The notes beneath the pieces were generated by a model. It did not search any database. It saw only the letters and a list, made by a program, of their open reading frames with translations, and was not told the DNA's origin. From NCBI RefSeq assembly GCF_011044495.1, contig NZ_CP049143.1:1984001-2048000 (forward strand): DNA of 64,000 nt. The letters run 5' to 3'. This document shows positions 33,654 through 43,001 of the stretch, piece after piece (position 1 is the first letter of the stretch; the number at the start of each line of letters is the position of its first letter). This DNA is from Roseimicrobium sp. ORNL1 (lineage in GTDB: Bacteria; Verrucomicrobiota; Verrucomicrobiia; Verrucomicrobiales; Verrucomicrobiaceae). The translations under genes were made by a program, and so were the position numbers.

Positions 33654-36352
33654 AAACGCCAGGAGGCGGTCACGCTCACCGTGTGGTTCGCATCGTCGTT
33701 CTGTCCGAAGCCGACGTTGTAGTACACGTTCGCGTAGAAGTTCGCTCCGACTTGAAGTCCCAGGCCGGTGCCAATGAAGACTGCATCCGGATTCTCATCG
33801 CTCATCTGGTACATGAATTCGGGGCCGGACCCGCCATCCAGTGCGGAGTGCAGGTCGCCATCACCGAGGTATTCATGCTGCCAGAAGGCGCGGAGTTCGG
33901 GGATCAATGCGGTGCGTTCATTCACCGCGATCGTGTAGGCGATGCGTCCACCGATATAGCTGCGCAGGCTCTCGGAATCCGCGTCGCGCATCTGGAGGTT
34001 CAGGACGCCTGCTCCTGTCTCGGTGAAGTCACCCAAGTCCACCTTGTTGTACTGCAGGCTCATCTGCGGTCCCAAGGTCCAGTTGCCAACATGGAAGTCA
34101 TAGCCGGTGCCCAGCATCGTGAAGAACTCATAGCCATCGGGTTCGCTGGAAGCCCTGCGGTTCAGCGTGGCCCATTGGATGGCGCGTTTCACATCGAACT
34201 CTGTCTGGCCACCGCCGACGGCGAGGTCCATGTAGAAGCCGTTCTGGTCAAAGTTCGCGTAGGCACCGAAGCGGGTACTGCGCAGGTCCATGTCTCCGCC
34301 GAAGTCGTAGTCACCCCAGCCCTCCTGGTAGCTTCCAAAGAGGCCCACGGTCAGATTGTCCGCCACCTGGTAGTCACCGCCGACGAGGATGGTGCCACTC
34401 TCAAAGCTCTCGCCCGGAGTGAGGCTGAGCCCGCCACTGCTGAAGAGGCCACTCGCCTGGGTCCACACCTGCCACTTCTCATTCTCGACCGGGGCCACGG
34501 CGAGTTCCTTGGACGAGAGGACATTCTTGCTGCTCTTCGCACTGTTGGTGGTGGAGGGCAGGGGAGGGTGGCCAGAAGCTTTGGAGTCCGAGAAGGCACT
34601 CCCGAGGCGACGGGCGCTGAACTGCTGGAACAGAAGCTGTCCATGCGTGTGGCCCAGCTCCGTGGCCGTTTGCAACGCGCCCTCGTAATAGGTCGGCTGG
34701 ATGGCCTCAAACGCGGCAGGATATTGCTCTGCTCTGAGCAGGTCCAGAGCGAGGGTGACGGCACCAATGTCTCCGTTCTCGATGCCGATCCATTCATCCA
34801 GAGCCCTGGCAGTGCTGCGTTGGTTCTGTGTCTGGGCCACCAGAGTATAGCTCGCGGGCGCCACCAGAAGCGTGCCGGTGGAGCCTGAGTTCAGGAAACG
34901 ACCGCGGAGAAGGTGGTCATCCGGCATCAGGATGCGGTTGAACCTGCCCGTGATTCTGCCTGCCCGCAGGAAGGTGTAGAGGTCGCCGTAGTCCAGATCC
35001 GCATTCAGGGAGCGCACGTCGAGGGTGCCATTCAAATGGGCCTGTCCGCTCACCGTGAGTCGATCCACCGCGCCGGCGCCATTGACCTCAATCTGCAGTG
35101 TGCCTCGTGATGTCTGGACGAAATTGCCGTCAATGGTGAGCTTGCCAATGCTGTTGCCGGGGGCGACCACGCCGTTGTTCGTCACGTTCCCCGCGACCAG
35201 GCCATTGCCCTGAAGCGTGCCGCGAGTGCCCACAAACACGTGAGGGGTGTGCAACGTGCCATTCACTGCGAGCACACCCTGCACGGAGGTGCTGCCCTCC
35301 ACCTGAAGCAGACCATTGGACGCAACGGTCAGACGTGTGCCGCGACCGATGAGCGCATTGCTTCCCACGGTGAACAGATTTCCCACATTCAGCTGCCCGC
35401 CAGCCACCACCAGATTGCCTGGCACGGTGGCTGTACTGTTCACGGTCAAGGTCCCGGCCCCTTGCTTCGTGAAGTCTGAAACGGTGGACAGATGACCGCC
35501 CTGGATGGTGCCCCTGCCGGTCGGCACGATGAAGGCACCGCTGGTCACTTCCAGATTGTTGTACACCTGGAGAGAGCCACCGGGGGCGAACCACAGGGCA
35601 TTGATGACGTTGCTCTCGGTGGTGGTGCCGGTGAAGGAAGGGCCACGTACGACAAACGTGCTTGCCGGATCGGTGTTCACAGGGCTGGAGTTCTGCAGAA
35701 TGTTGGTCGCCAGCGGGGCGAACAAAATCTGAAACGCGAGATTGCGGTTATTCGAGGTCCATGCGTTTACGTTGAACAAATCCGCGAAGTTGCCGGCGGT
35801 CGAGGCGATGAGGAATCCATCGGGGTAAGGAATGTCATTTATAAATCCGCCCACCCCCACGGAAGAAGGTCCATTGCTTGGGACATCAAGGACGCTGACG
35901 AAAACCGCGTATTGTTGGCCAGCATCCAAGGCCAGGGGAGTGGGCAGCGTGAACGTGTACAGCTCCATACCACTGGAGCTGTTTGCGACCTGGCTCACCG
36001 AACCCTGATACAGCGCCGGGCCTGTGAGCTGACGGTTGACAGTGTCGTAGGCATAGAGGTAGGGCCTTACGTTGACGCCGGGATCGCCGGATGACGCCTG
36101 GAAGGCGAGGGTGAAGCTCGAAGCCCCCATGGACGTGTCCGAGGGAGCCTGAAACGTCTGGCCAAACGAGGGAAAATTGGAGGAGCCCAAGTATCCAAAG
36201 CCCGATACGCCGTTCCAAGTCGGAAAGGTATCGATGGTCTGTGCACCAGCAGATGAACACAACGCTGCTACCGAGGCTACTGTCAGCATCGTCCGCCTTG
36301 CTCTTGTACCCGACAACCCGAACGCCGCCAACAGTTTATGAGCTATGTCCAT
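33650..36352 (-). CDS. Autotransporter with beta-helix passenger and C-terminal barrel
   Basis: 900 residues. The signal peptide ends near residue 38 (TVASVAALCSSAGAQ). Residues 40-215 form a lectin-like sandwich that reads like a PEP-CTERM 'choice-of-anchor' domain (DTFPTWNGVSGFGYLGSSN). About 215-520 is a parallel beta-helix of short repeats (LNVGNLFTVGSNALIGRGT, LAVNGTLHTPHVFVG, GLVAGNVTNNGVVAPGNSIGKL). A linker is followed by a 12-strand-type barrel from about 620, alternating hydrophobic strands such as LTVGLFGSYQEGWGDYDFGG, and terminating in VSVTASWRF with a final Phe as needed for BAM insertion. It is type Va secretion; the function of the passenger is unknown. Confidence 0.9.
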   Translation of the reverse strand: MDIAHKLLAAFGLSGTRARRTMLTVASVAALCSSAGAQTIDTFPTWNGVSGFGYLGSSNFPSFGQTFQAPSDTSMGASSFTLAFQASSGDPGVNVRPYLYAYDTVNRQLTGPALYQGSVSQVANSSSGMELYTFTLPTPLALDAGQQYAVFVSVLDVPSNGPSSVGVGGFINDIPYPDGFLIASTAGNFADLFNVNAWTSNNRNLAFQILFAPLATNILQNSSPVNTDPASTFVVRGPSFTGTTTESNVINALWFAPGGSLQVYNNLEVTSGAFIVPTGRGTIQGGHLSTVSDFTKQGAGTLTVNSTATVPGNLVVAGGQLNVGNLFTVGSNALIGRGTRLTVASNGLLQVEGSTSVQGVLAVNGTLHTPHVFVGTRGTLQGNGLVAGNVTNNGVVAPGNSIGKLTIDGNFVQTSRGTLQIEVNGAGAVDRLTVSGQAHLNGTLDVRSLNADLDYGDLYTFLRAGRITGRFNRILMPDDHLLRGRFLNSGSTGTLLVAPASYTLVAQTQNQRSTARALDEWIGIENGDIGAVTLALDLLRAEQYPAAFEAIQPTYYEGALQTATELGHTHGQLLFQQFSARRLGSAFSDSKASGHPPLPSTTNSAKSSKNVLSSKELAVAPVENEKWQVWTQASGLFSSGGLSLTPGESFESGTILVGGDYQVADNLTVGLFGSYQEGWGDYDFGGDMDLRSTRFGAYANFDQNGFYMDLAVGGGQTEFDVKRAIQWATLNRRASSEPDGYEFFTMLGTGYDFHVGNWTLGPQMSLQYNKVDLGDFTETGAGVLNLQMRDADSESLRSYIGGRIAYTIAVNERTALIPELRAFWQHEYLGDGDLHSALDGGSGPEFMYQMSDENPDAVFIGTGLGLQVGANFYANVYYNVGFGQNDDANHTVSVTASWRF

Positions 36353-36677
36353 GCTGGGCGTAATAAGTGCCGATAATTACTCGAAGCAATTGTTTAATTT
36401 AGCCTTTAATTGCGGTGCGATCATGCAAAATGCATTCATTTTGAAGCGGTCGTGCGTTCTTGAGTGTGAGGATGTTTGACGAGCGCGCCCATCTTCATGT
36501 CGATGTCGTCGAGAAAGCGGCCCACGGTTGGTTTCCGCCATGGGCCTGTCTTCCCAAGGTGAAAAATCAGACGGTATCCTCCAAGAAGTACTCGTCCATC
36601 TGTTGCCCTCTTGACTCTTGGCCTCACCCCGTTCAATAGAACAGTTGCCACTTTGTTTTTCCCAGACTTCCACCTTC
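36353..36677. other. 325-base intergenic gap, lower GC, no supported gene
   Basis: It lies between the divergent autotransporter and aroB genes and must hold both promoters. The half nearest the autotransporter is AT-rich (TTGTTTAATTTAGCCTTTAATT around 36389-36410, shown here in part). Two overlapping minus-strand open frames of 71-100 codons exist, but they start at alternative codons and resemble no family. No terminator or repeat was found. Confidence 0.5.
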
Positions 36678-37763
36678 ATGTCCGAGCCTCTTTCCGTACG
36701 CGTTGACCTTGGTGCCCGCAGCTATGATGTCCTGATTGGGTATGGGCTGCTTTCACGCACCGGTAGTTATGCCGCCGAACTCCTGGGGCGGAAGAAGTGT
36801 GTCATCGTCACCGACTCGAATGTGGGGCCACTGTATGCGGAAGCGGTGAGACAGAGTCTTTGGGAGGCTGGCATCGCCACGACGGTGATTACGGTGAAAG
36901 CAGGGGAAGGTTCCAAGTGCATGTCCGTGGTGGAAGATGTGTGCCGGCAGATGCTGCGCGCGGGGCTGGATCGGAAGGCCTTTCTCGTGGCCTTGGGCGG
37001 CGGGGTCATCGGTGACCTGGCAGGCTTTGCGGCGTCCATCTTTCTGCGCGGCATTCCGTTCATCCAGATTCCCACGACGGTGCTTTCCCAGGTGGATTCC
37101 AGTGTGGGTGGGAAGACGGGGGTGAACACGCCGGAAGGCAAGAACCTGCTCGGGACCTTCAGCCAGCCGGCGCTGGTGCTGGCGGATGTAACCACGCTCA
37201 ACAGTCTGCCTCCGCGGGAATACGCCGAGGGGTTTGCGGAGATCATCAAGCACGCGGCCATTCGTGACCCGCTCATGTTTGAGTCCATCCAAGAGGTGGC
37301 TGAAGGGAATGGAGATCTCGCGGAACTCATCCGGCGGAACGTGGCCATCAAGGCGCGCATCGTGGAGGAGGACGAGCATGAGCTCACTGGCACGCGCGCG
37401 TTGCTGAACTTCGGCCACACCATCGGGCACGCGGTGGAGGCAAGCGCTGGTTATGGCGAGCTGCTGCACGGCGAGGCCATTGCGTTGGGCATGGTCGCGG
37501 CGGCGAGTCTGTCGTGCCAGCTTTCTGGATTGCCTCCTGTGGCGCGCGGCAAGATTGTGAACCTCATCAAGCGCTTCAACATGCCGACCCGTCTGCCTGA
37601 TGGCATGGGCGTGGAGACCATCCTAGGGCACATGAAGCACGACAAGAAATTCAGCGAAGGCAAGATTCGCTTCGTGCTGCTGCGCACGCTGGGTGATGCC
37701 TTCGTGAGCAAGGACGTTACGGAAGAGAATGTCGTGAACGCGATCAAGGGGTTGCGCTACTAG
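36678..37763 (+). CDS. aroB: 3-dehydroquinate synthase
   Basis: 361 residues from ATG 36678 (MSEPLSVRVDLG). It is the second step of the shikimate pathway, Zn- and NAD-dependent. Conserved stretches are GEGSKCMSVVEDVC, ALGGGVIGDLAGFAAS, GIPFIQIPTTVLSQVDSSVG, GKTGVNTPEGKNLLG, EGFAEIIKHAAI with the zinc Glu nearby, and the zinc histidines in LLNFGHTIGHAVE and LHGEAIALGM. Its length is standard. dprA follows after 16 bases, so the two are likely one transcript. Confidence 0.96.
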   Translation: MSEPLSVRVDLGARSYDVLIGYGLLSRTGSYAAELLGRKKCVIVTDSNVGPLYAEAVRQSLWEAGIATTVITVKAGEGSKCMSVVEDVCRQMLRAGLDRKAFLVALGGGVIGDLAGFAASIFLRGIPFIQIPTTVLSQVDSSVGGKTGVNTPEGKNLLGTFSQPALVLADVTTLNSLPPREYAEGFAEIIKHAAIRDPLMFESIQEVAEGNGDLAELIRRNVAIKARIVEEDEHELTGTRALLNFGHTIGHAVEASAGYGELLHGEAIALGMVAAASLSCQLSGLPPVARGKIVNLIKRFNMPTRLPDGMGVETILGHMKHDKKFSEGKIRFVLLRTLGDAFVSKDVTEENVVNAIKGLRY

Positions 37764-37779
37764 CGCGGAGAAGGCTGTC

Positions 37780-38880
37780 ATGACCCGCACGGAGGCTTAT
37801 CTCGCGCTGAATCTGCTGCCCAAGATCGGGCCGGTGCGCGTGCAGCGGCTGCTGGATTTCTTTGGCTCGCCGGAGCAGGTGCTCAGCGCCAGCGCAAAGG
37901 AGATTGTGCGGGTGGAGGGCTTCGGAGAAGAGCTCGCGAATGCCGTCGCCGACTGGGAAAATCGCATTGACCTCACACGCGAACTTCGTCGCGTGAATGA
38001 GGAGGAGCTGACCATCCTCACCCTTGAGGATCCTCTGTACCCACGCCTGCTGAAGCAGATCTATGATCCGCCCGTCATTCTCTATGTGAAGGGCAAGATC
38101 ACGGAACGTGACGCGAATGCGCTGGGCATCGTGGGCTCGCGCCATGCTACGCAGTATGGACTGGCGACGGCAAAGAAGTTCTCTTTCCAACTCGCGTATG
38201 CGGGCTACACGGTGATCAGCGGACTGGCACGTGGTATCGATACCGCGGCGCATGAAGGCGCGCTGGCGAGCAAGGGGCGCACGATTGCGGTCATCGGCTC
38301 GGGACATGGCGAGTTGTATCCCCCGGAGAACAAGGCACTGGCGGAGCGCATTGCATCTCAAGGCGCGGTGGTCAGCGAGTTCCCGGTGGATCGCCCGCCG
38401 GACAAGCAGACATTTCCGTTGCGCAATCGCATCGTGAGCGGCTGGAGCACCGGCATCATCGTGGTGGAGGCGCCCTCACGCAGCGGTTCGCTCATCACCG
38501 CACAGCAGGCGGCCGAACAGGGCCGCACGGTGTACGCGGTGCCGGGGAATATTGACCGGCCCAGCTCGCATGGTTGCAACCGGCTCATCCAGGAAGGCGC
38601 GAAGCTCATCATGGATGGTGCTGAGGTGCTGGATGATCTGAACACACTCTTCCCCACGCAGCCGAAGGCGCCGGTGACCTCCGAGTCCAAGCCTTCCGCC
38701 AAGCTGACGGGCGATGAAGAGAAGGTCTATGCCGTGCTGGGCACGACGGAGGTGCATATCAATGACATCGCCTCGAGCACCGGTCTGGCGCTGCCGGTGG
38801 TCTCCACTACGCTGATGAAGCTGGAGATGAAGCGCGTGGTACGCCCGCTGCCGGGGAAGTATTATGTGCGGATGGTGTGA
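37780..38880 (+). CDS. dprA: DNA-processing protein DprA
   Basis: 366 residues. It loads RecA onto incoming single-stranded DNA in natural transformation. An N-terminal helix-hairpin-helix/SAM-like region is at 1-70 (LLPKIGPVRVQRLLDFFG). The Rossmann-like DprA domain has GIVGSRHATQYGLATAKKF, VISGLARGIDTAAHEGAL, TIAVIGSGHGELYPPENKAL, FPLRNRIVSGWSTGIIVVEA and GSLITAQQAAEQGRTVYAVPG. The C-terminal winged-helix domain (about 305-366) is the DprA_WH type. It is directly downstream of aroB. Confidence 0.95.
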   Translation: MTRTEAYLALNLLPKIGPVRVQRLLDFFGSPEQVLSASAKEIVRVEGFGEELANAVADWENRIDLTRELRRVNEEELTILTLEDPLYPRLLKQIYDPPVILYVKGKITERDANALGIVGSRHATQYGLATAKKFSFQLAYAGYTVISGLARGIDTAAHEGALASKGRTIAVIGSGHGELYPPENKALAERIASQGAVVSEFPVDRPPDKQTFPLRNRIVSGWSTGIIVVEAPSRSGSLITAQQAAEQGRTVYAVPGNIDRPSSHGCNRLIQEGAKLIMDGAEVLDDLNTLFPTQPKAPVTSESKPSAKLTGDEEKVYAVLGTTEVHINDIASSTGLALPVVSTTLMKLEMKRVVRPLPGKYYVRMV

Positions 38881-38889
38881 TGGGAGGTA

Positions 38890-41800
38890 TCAGGGATTGG
38901 GTTCCCGTTTCTTGATCACGAATTTGTAGGTGCTGCCGGCGGATTGGGGTGCCTCGACCATGTGTGCCGGGTCGTCCAGGGAGTACTGCTCGCCAGTTGC
39001 CCACACATACTCCCAACCGAGGAATACTCTAAATTTGCCAGCAGGAAGCGTGGACACACGGAACTTTCCGTTCACGTCAGTGGGAGCTTCTGCCTGGAGA
39101 CCATCGTTGACATCCACGAAGCTGGTCTGGGTTGGTACCTCCACGGGTGCGAAGTGCAGCTTCACCCCCTGAAGTGGCTTGCCATCTGGATCGACCACGA
39201 TGCCCTCTACGGCATGCGCCCGTTCTCGCTTCAGTCGCAGTTGGGACGACGAGCGATCGACTCTGGCAATGAGCGGTGCAATTCCCCGGGTGCTGGGCAC
39301 GGAGAGGAAGTACTGGCCTTGCACCTCGAAGTTCATGTGTGGTAGTTCGAAGGTGCCATCGGCCTTGATCGGGTAGTTGGTGCTTGTAGTGCGGTGGGCT
39401 GGTTCCTTGTAGACCAGGTAAATGTTGCCGCCTTCCATGGGAGTTCCATCAGGTTGGAGAATGGTGCCGCGAATGGACTCACCGTCAGGAAAGGCGATGT
39501 CCTGGCGTACCAGAGGACTGGCTTCGTCCACCTCGAACTCCGGCGTTTCTACCATGGAGGTTCCTTCACGAACGAGGAGGCGGTACCTGGCATGCAGCGG
39601 AACAGGTGAGATGAAGAAACGGGAGCCGTGGTCCAGTACCTTCAAAAGATGTCCGGAGTCATTGTACACGGTTTGCCACTCTCCCGCCCTCGGCTCATAC
39701 TTCAGTAGGATGAGATGGGGGTCGTTGCGCACGGATTGGTATCCTGGATACATGCGAATGTCACCGCTGATGGCTCCGGCCGGTTCCATGGGGATTTCCA
39801 AGCGTAGAGGTCCATCACCTGCTTCCACTTTCTGCCATGTGTGGTCGAATCGGTAGCCGGTGATACCTCCGGTATTGATCGTCAATTGGGAGTTCAATGG
39901 GACATCCACTCTGCAAATGCCATCGGTGACCTTGTGGAAAGTGATGTTCGAATTTTTGATAACCAACGGCACTTCTCCGTTGAAGGGAGGGCTGCCGTTT
40001 GGAGTGGAGAACTTCAGTTCCACCTGGCGGGTGGTTTCTGGTGAGAGCCTGGTGTCCTCGGGCACGGAGAGGCATTTCAATGCGCCGTCTTCGATGCGGA
40101 ATCGGAGCTCCTTCATACTTGAAGTGAAGTCGGTCTCCCACTCTTTGTCATAGATTCTCAACGTGATCTTGCCGGGAGAAAGCTGGCCAAACTCGAAATG
40201 GGCCTTCCCTGATGAGTCTGCCTTGAGGCTTTGTTCGAGATCCACCGAGCCTCCAGTGCTGTAGTCTTGGTCGAGCCTGAGATAAGTCGTGCCGTCTTTT
40301 CGGATGACCTTCCCTTCCGGGTCTTCAATGGTGCCAGAGATCACAAGTTCTGGATCGAGTTCGAATTTGAAACCACCACTTTCACCACCCAACTCCACAA
40401 ACTTTCTTCCGTAGACGGGTGCTTCAAAAATGAGTTCATATCTGTCATTGGGATGGCAGATATTGAGCTCGAGCTTGCCCTGTGCATCCGAAGGGATTGC
40501 ATTCATCTTGGGCATGATGCCGTAGCCATATCCGTGGCTGAATGTGAAGTCATCTCGTCTCCGCATCTTGCACAGGACATTCACTCCCGCGATGGGTTGC
40601 TGCGTCCGAGCATCCATCACGGTCCCGACGAGCGGGGTGCTCCTCACGAGAGTCAGTGTAACGGGCTTGTCCTTCACGAAGCGAACGTCCTGAAAGCGAT
40701 TCCACTGGTAGCCATAAGCGCGGATGTCGAAGCGGAAGCTGAGGCCCTCCAGAGTGTTCCCAGGGATGCAGGTGCCGGAGGCATCGGTGGTCAGCTTGCC
40801 CTGCCGAAAGAAGTCACACTCAGGAGCGAGGAAGAAGGAACAACTGATGTCCGCGTCCGGGATGGGGTGTCCATCCTTGTCCACCAGCTTGAGCACGGCC
40901 GGGAATCCCCGCTCCATGACCAGCTCGAAGGTGCCATGAGATTTGTCCTCGCCATTGAACTTGGCTTCTGTGAAGGCAGGCGCGTATCCAGCCGCCCATG
41001 CTCCTACCTGCATGCGGCTGCCCTTGCCTCTGACGGTTTCCTTCTGGCCAACACTGTTGCCGGAGTAAAAGGACGTGTAGTTCTTGGACCAGGCGATCAG
41101 GCCGATGTCTTCCTCGGGCTCTGATCCGTCCGCCGTGCGTATGGTTCCGGTGGCCTTGATATCCCGGGGAGCCGCGTTGTCCTCGGCGGCCTGAAGTGCC
41201 TCCCGCTCCTGATTGATCACCGTGATACGCTCTTCTGGCGTGAGAGCGCGGGCGATGCGTGGAACTGCCAGACCGCAAACCACGAAGTAGAGTGCAATGC
41301 CCGCCACGCTGGTGATGCCGAAGCGCTCAGGAAGGGAGGTGAGGCGCCCGTGCTCGCCGAGGCCGAGGATGCGCTGGATGCGATGCTTCAGTGAACCCAT
41401 GCCGGAGGATGCGAGGGCGAACTGGGCACCGCGCCACTCCTCCGCAGCAGCGAGGGCGCGGGCGTAGGTTTTGCCATCGCCTTTCCATTGGAGCACGAGA
41501 TCATCGCAGGCTAGTTCACCGGTCTGGCGCACGGTGCTGGCGAGGGCGTGGGCGGCGGGGTTGTGGAAGAGGAGGGTTTCCACCATGGTGACCCAGAACT
41601 GGAGGAGGGGATCACGACGTTTCAGGTGGGCCAGCTCATGAAGCATCAGTGCCTCCACCTCCGCGATGCTGAGACGGGAGAGTAGTGATGCGGGGAAGCA
41701 GATGACGGGACGCAGCCAGCCCACCACAAGGGGAACGCCGAGTGTGGGACACACCAACACGCGCAGATGACGAATGCCGGTACGGTTGGACCATTCGACG

Positions 41801-42339
41801 AAGCGCGTCAGCCATGTGGGCTCGGGATCGGTGCCCGTGTGTTTCAACCGTGCAATCCATCTCCAGCCAAAGAGCAGTCGGATGATGAGCAGCGTGAGGC
41901 CCGCAAGCCATACGGTGGCAAACCAGATGGGAAGCTGCGCAAACCATGACGTCCTGGGCGCTTCGATCGTGAAGGCATCGGTGGGACGAGGAGGAGGCGT
42001 GATGGAGAGTGGCGCCGAGGAGTTGGATTTCTCAGGCGAGGTTGTGGAAGGCGTGGGTGGAGTGATCGCTGGCGGTGTCGCGTAGGCGTGGATGGTTTGT
42101 GCGGGCGGCGGCACCTCGTGTTTCTGCACCTGCATCCACGTCATGGTCACGACTGGCGCCAGTGCGAGTGCGGTGAGGGTGAGCCATGCGAGGCGATGCT
42201 TCGCCGCGGCGGAGAAATGATGGCGGCCGAAAGCAAACACCATTGCCAGCAGTGCCCAGAGGATGGCGCCCTGCCATAGTGAGTGCACCAGCACCCAGCC
42301 GAGATCCTTGAGCCAGGGAGATTGCAGGAAGGCGCTCAT
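38890..42339 (-). CDS. BlaR1/MecR1-like M56 membrane protease with carboxypeptidase-regulatory-like repeats
   Basis: 1149 residues. There are four membrane helices within about 1-360 and the M56 zinc motif HELAH at about 231-235 (EALMLHELAHLKRRDPLLQFW), with the second Glu region GELACDDLVLQW. After the last helix (GIALYFVVCGLAVP) there is no penicillin-binding sensor. Instead about 780 residues of repeated Ig-like/CarboxypepD_reg modules follow: FPAVLKLVDKDGHPIPDADI, PLVGTVMDARTQQPIAGVN, IRGTILQPDGTPMEGG and VEGIVVDPDGKPLQGVKL. The start overlaps the stop of blaI-like 42336-42767 by 4 bases. It is presumably the sensor that triggers cleavage of that repressor; the signal is unknown. Confidence 0.9.
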   Translation of the reverse strand: MSAFLQSPWLKDLGWVLVHSLWQGAILWALLAMVFAFGRHHFSAAAKHRLAWLTLTALALAPVVTMTWMQVQKHEVPPPAQTIHAYATPPAITPPTPSTTSPEKSNSSAPLSITPPPRPTDAFTIEAPRTSWFAQLPIWFATVWLAGLTLLIIRLLFGWRWIARLKHTGTDPEPTWLTRFVEWSNRTGIRHLRVLVCPTLGVPLVVGWLRPVICFPASLLSRLSIAEVEALMLHELAHLKRRDPLLQFWVTMVETLLFHNPAAHALASTVRQTGELACDDLVLQWKGDGKTYARALAAAEEWRGAQFALASSGMGSLKHRIQRILGLGEHGRLTSLPERFGITSVAGIALYFVVCGLAVPRIARALTPEERITVINQEREALQAAEDNAAPRDIKATGTIRTADGSEPEEDIGLIAWSKNYTSFYSGNSVGQKETVRGKGSRMQVGAWAAGYAPAFTEAKFNGEDKSHGTFELVMERGFPAVLKLVDKDGHPIPDADISCSFFLAPECDFFRQGKLTTDASGTCIPGNTLEGLSFRFDIRAYGYQWNRFQDVRFVKDKPVTLTLVRSTPLVGTVMDARTQQPIAGVNVLCKMRRRDDFTFSHGYGYGIMPKMNAIPSDAQGKLELNICHPNDRYELIFEAPVYGRKFVELGGESGGFKFELDPELVISGTIEDPEGKVIRKDGTTYLRLDQDYSTGGSVDLEQSLKADSSGKAHFEFGQLSPGKITLRIYDKEWETDFTSSMKELRFRIEDGALKCLSVPEDTRLSPETTRQVELKFSTPNGSPPFNGEVPLVIKNSNITFHKVTDGICRVDVPLNSQLTINTGGITGYRFDHTWQKVEAGDGPLRLEIPMEPAGAISGDIRMYPGYQSVRNDPHLILLKYEPRAGEWQTVYNDSGHLLKVLDHGSRFFISPVPLHARYRLLVREGTSMVETPEFEVDEASPLVRQDIAFPDGESIRGTILQPDGTPMEGGNIYLVYKEPAHRTTSTNYPIKADGTFELPHMNFEVQGQYFLSVPSTRGIAPLIARVDRSSSQLRLKRERAHAVEGIVVDPDGKPLQGVKLHFAPVEVPTQTSFVDVNDGLQAEAPTDVNGKFRVSTLPAGKFRVFLGWEYVWATGEQYSLDDPAHMVEAPQSAGSTYKFVIKKREPNP

Positions 42340-42767
42340 GGCTTCTTGGGTTTGGTGGTGGGCTTGGCGCTGTCCTCGGCGTCGAGGTTATCGAGGAGTT
42401 GGCGGATCTCGGCGCGCTCTTGGGCGGACACTTTCTTGGTGGAGAGGGCACCGAGAACGAGTTGGGCGGCGGAGCCTTCGAAGGCTTGCTGCAGGAGGCG
42501 GCTCACGAGGCTGCGCTGCACGCGCTCCTCCGGCATGGCGGCCTGGTAGAGGTGGGTGCGGTCGGACTCGTCACGGGTCACGAGCCCTTTCTCATGCATC
42601 ACCTGGAACTGCTTCAGCACGGTGGTGTAGCTGCCTTTCGCGCCAAGGTCCTCCCACACCTGGCGCACAGTGGCAGAGCCGAGTTTCCAAAGGACACGCA
42701 GCAGGGGCAGTTCCGCTTCCGTGGGTTCAGGGCGGGAGGGGTGTCGGACTTTGGGAGGGCGTGGCAT
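42336..42767 (-). CDS. BlaI/MecI/CopY-family transcriptional repressor
   Basis: 143 residues. A Pro/Arg-rich start is followed by a winged helix: TEAELPLLRVLWKLGSATVRQVWEDL, GSYTTVLKQFQVMHEKGLVTRDESD. The C-terminal part is a dimerisation region (VQRSLVSRLLQQAFEGSAAQLVLGAL). The family dimer binds dyads at its own promoter and is cleaved or displaced through the M56 partner encoded next. Two matching dyads are present 43-100 bases upstream. Confidence 0.93.
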   Translation of the reverse strand: MPRPPKVRHPSRPEPTEAELPLLRVLWKLGSATVRQVWEDLGAKGSYTTVLKQFQVMHEKGLVTRDESDRTHLYQAAMPEERVQRSLVSRLLQQAFEGSAAQLVLGALSTKKVSAQERAEIRQLLDNLDAEDSAKPTTKPKKP

Positions 42768-42809
42768 GGAGGGAAGGAGTGGTAGATGAGCTCCCGAGGT
42801 GAGGGGGTG

Positions 42810-42868
42810 TACGATATTAATCGTAATTAAAGCGTGAGTGGAGTGGATGAGTCAACGATAATAATCGT
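42810..42868 (-). promoter_or_regulatory. blaI-blaR1 promoter with two palindromic operators
   Basis: Operator A is TACGATATTAATCGTA (42810-42825) and operator B is ACGATAATAATCGT (42855-42868). Both share ACGAT-4-ATCGT half-sites and their centres are 44 bases apart, about four helical turns. On the minus strand TTGACT (42855-42850) and TTTAAT (42831-42826), separated by 18 bases, give a good promoter. Operator B abuts the -35 and operator A lies just past the -10. The arrangement suggests that both sites must be vacated for expression. Confidence 0.85.
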
Positions 42869-42915
42869 AGATCGGTGCTCTCGCTGAACTTCGGGGAGAT
42901 GCTTTGGCTCGGGGT

Positions 42916-42972
42916 GGCTTCACGGCAGCAAGCTGCCTGCGGAAAGCTGGAGCAAGCTCCAGCAGTCCAAAT
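42916..42972 (+). repeat. Dispersed double-hairpin repeat, copy 3
   Basis: GGCTTCACGGCAGCAAGCTG opens this copy and GCTGGAGCAAGCTCCAGC forms its second stem. It differs from copy 1 (2485-2541, opposite strand) at essentially one base over 57 despite being 40 kb away. Confidence 0.85.
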
Positions 42973-43001
42973 CACTGAGCCTCGCGCGGCACGTCAGAGC
43001 C

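Noticed and set aside
33272-34888. 538-codon open frame overlapping miaA and antisense to the autotransporter
   Set aside because: It shares bases with two well-supported genes and shows no domain of its own.
36377-36679. Minus-strand open frames of 71-100 codons between the autotransporter gene and aroB
   Set aside because: Alternative start codons, no family likeness, and they occupy the divergent promoter region.
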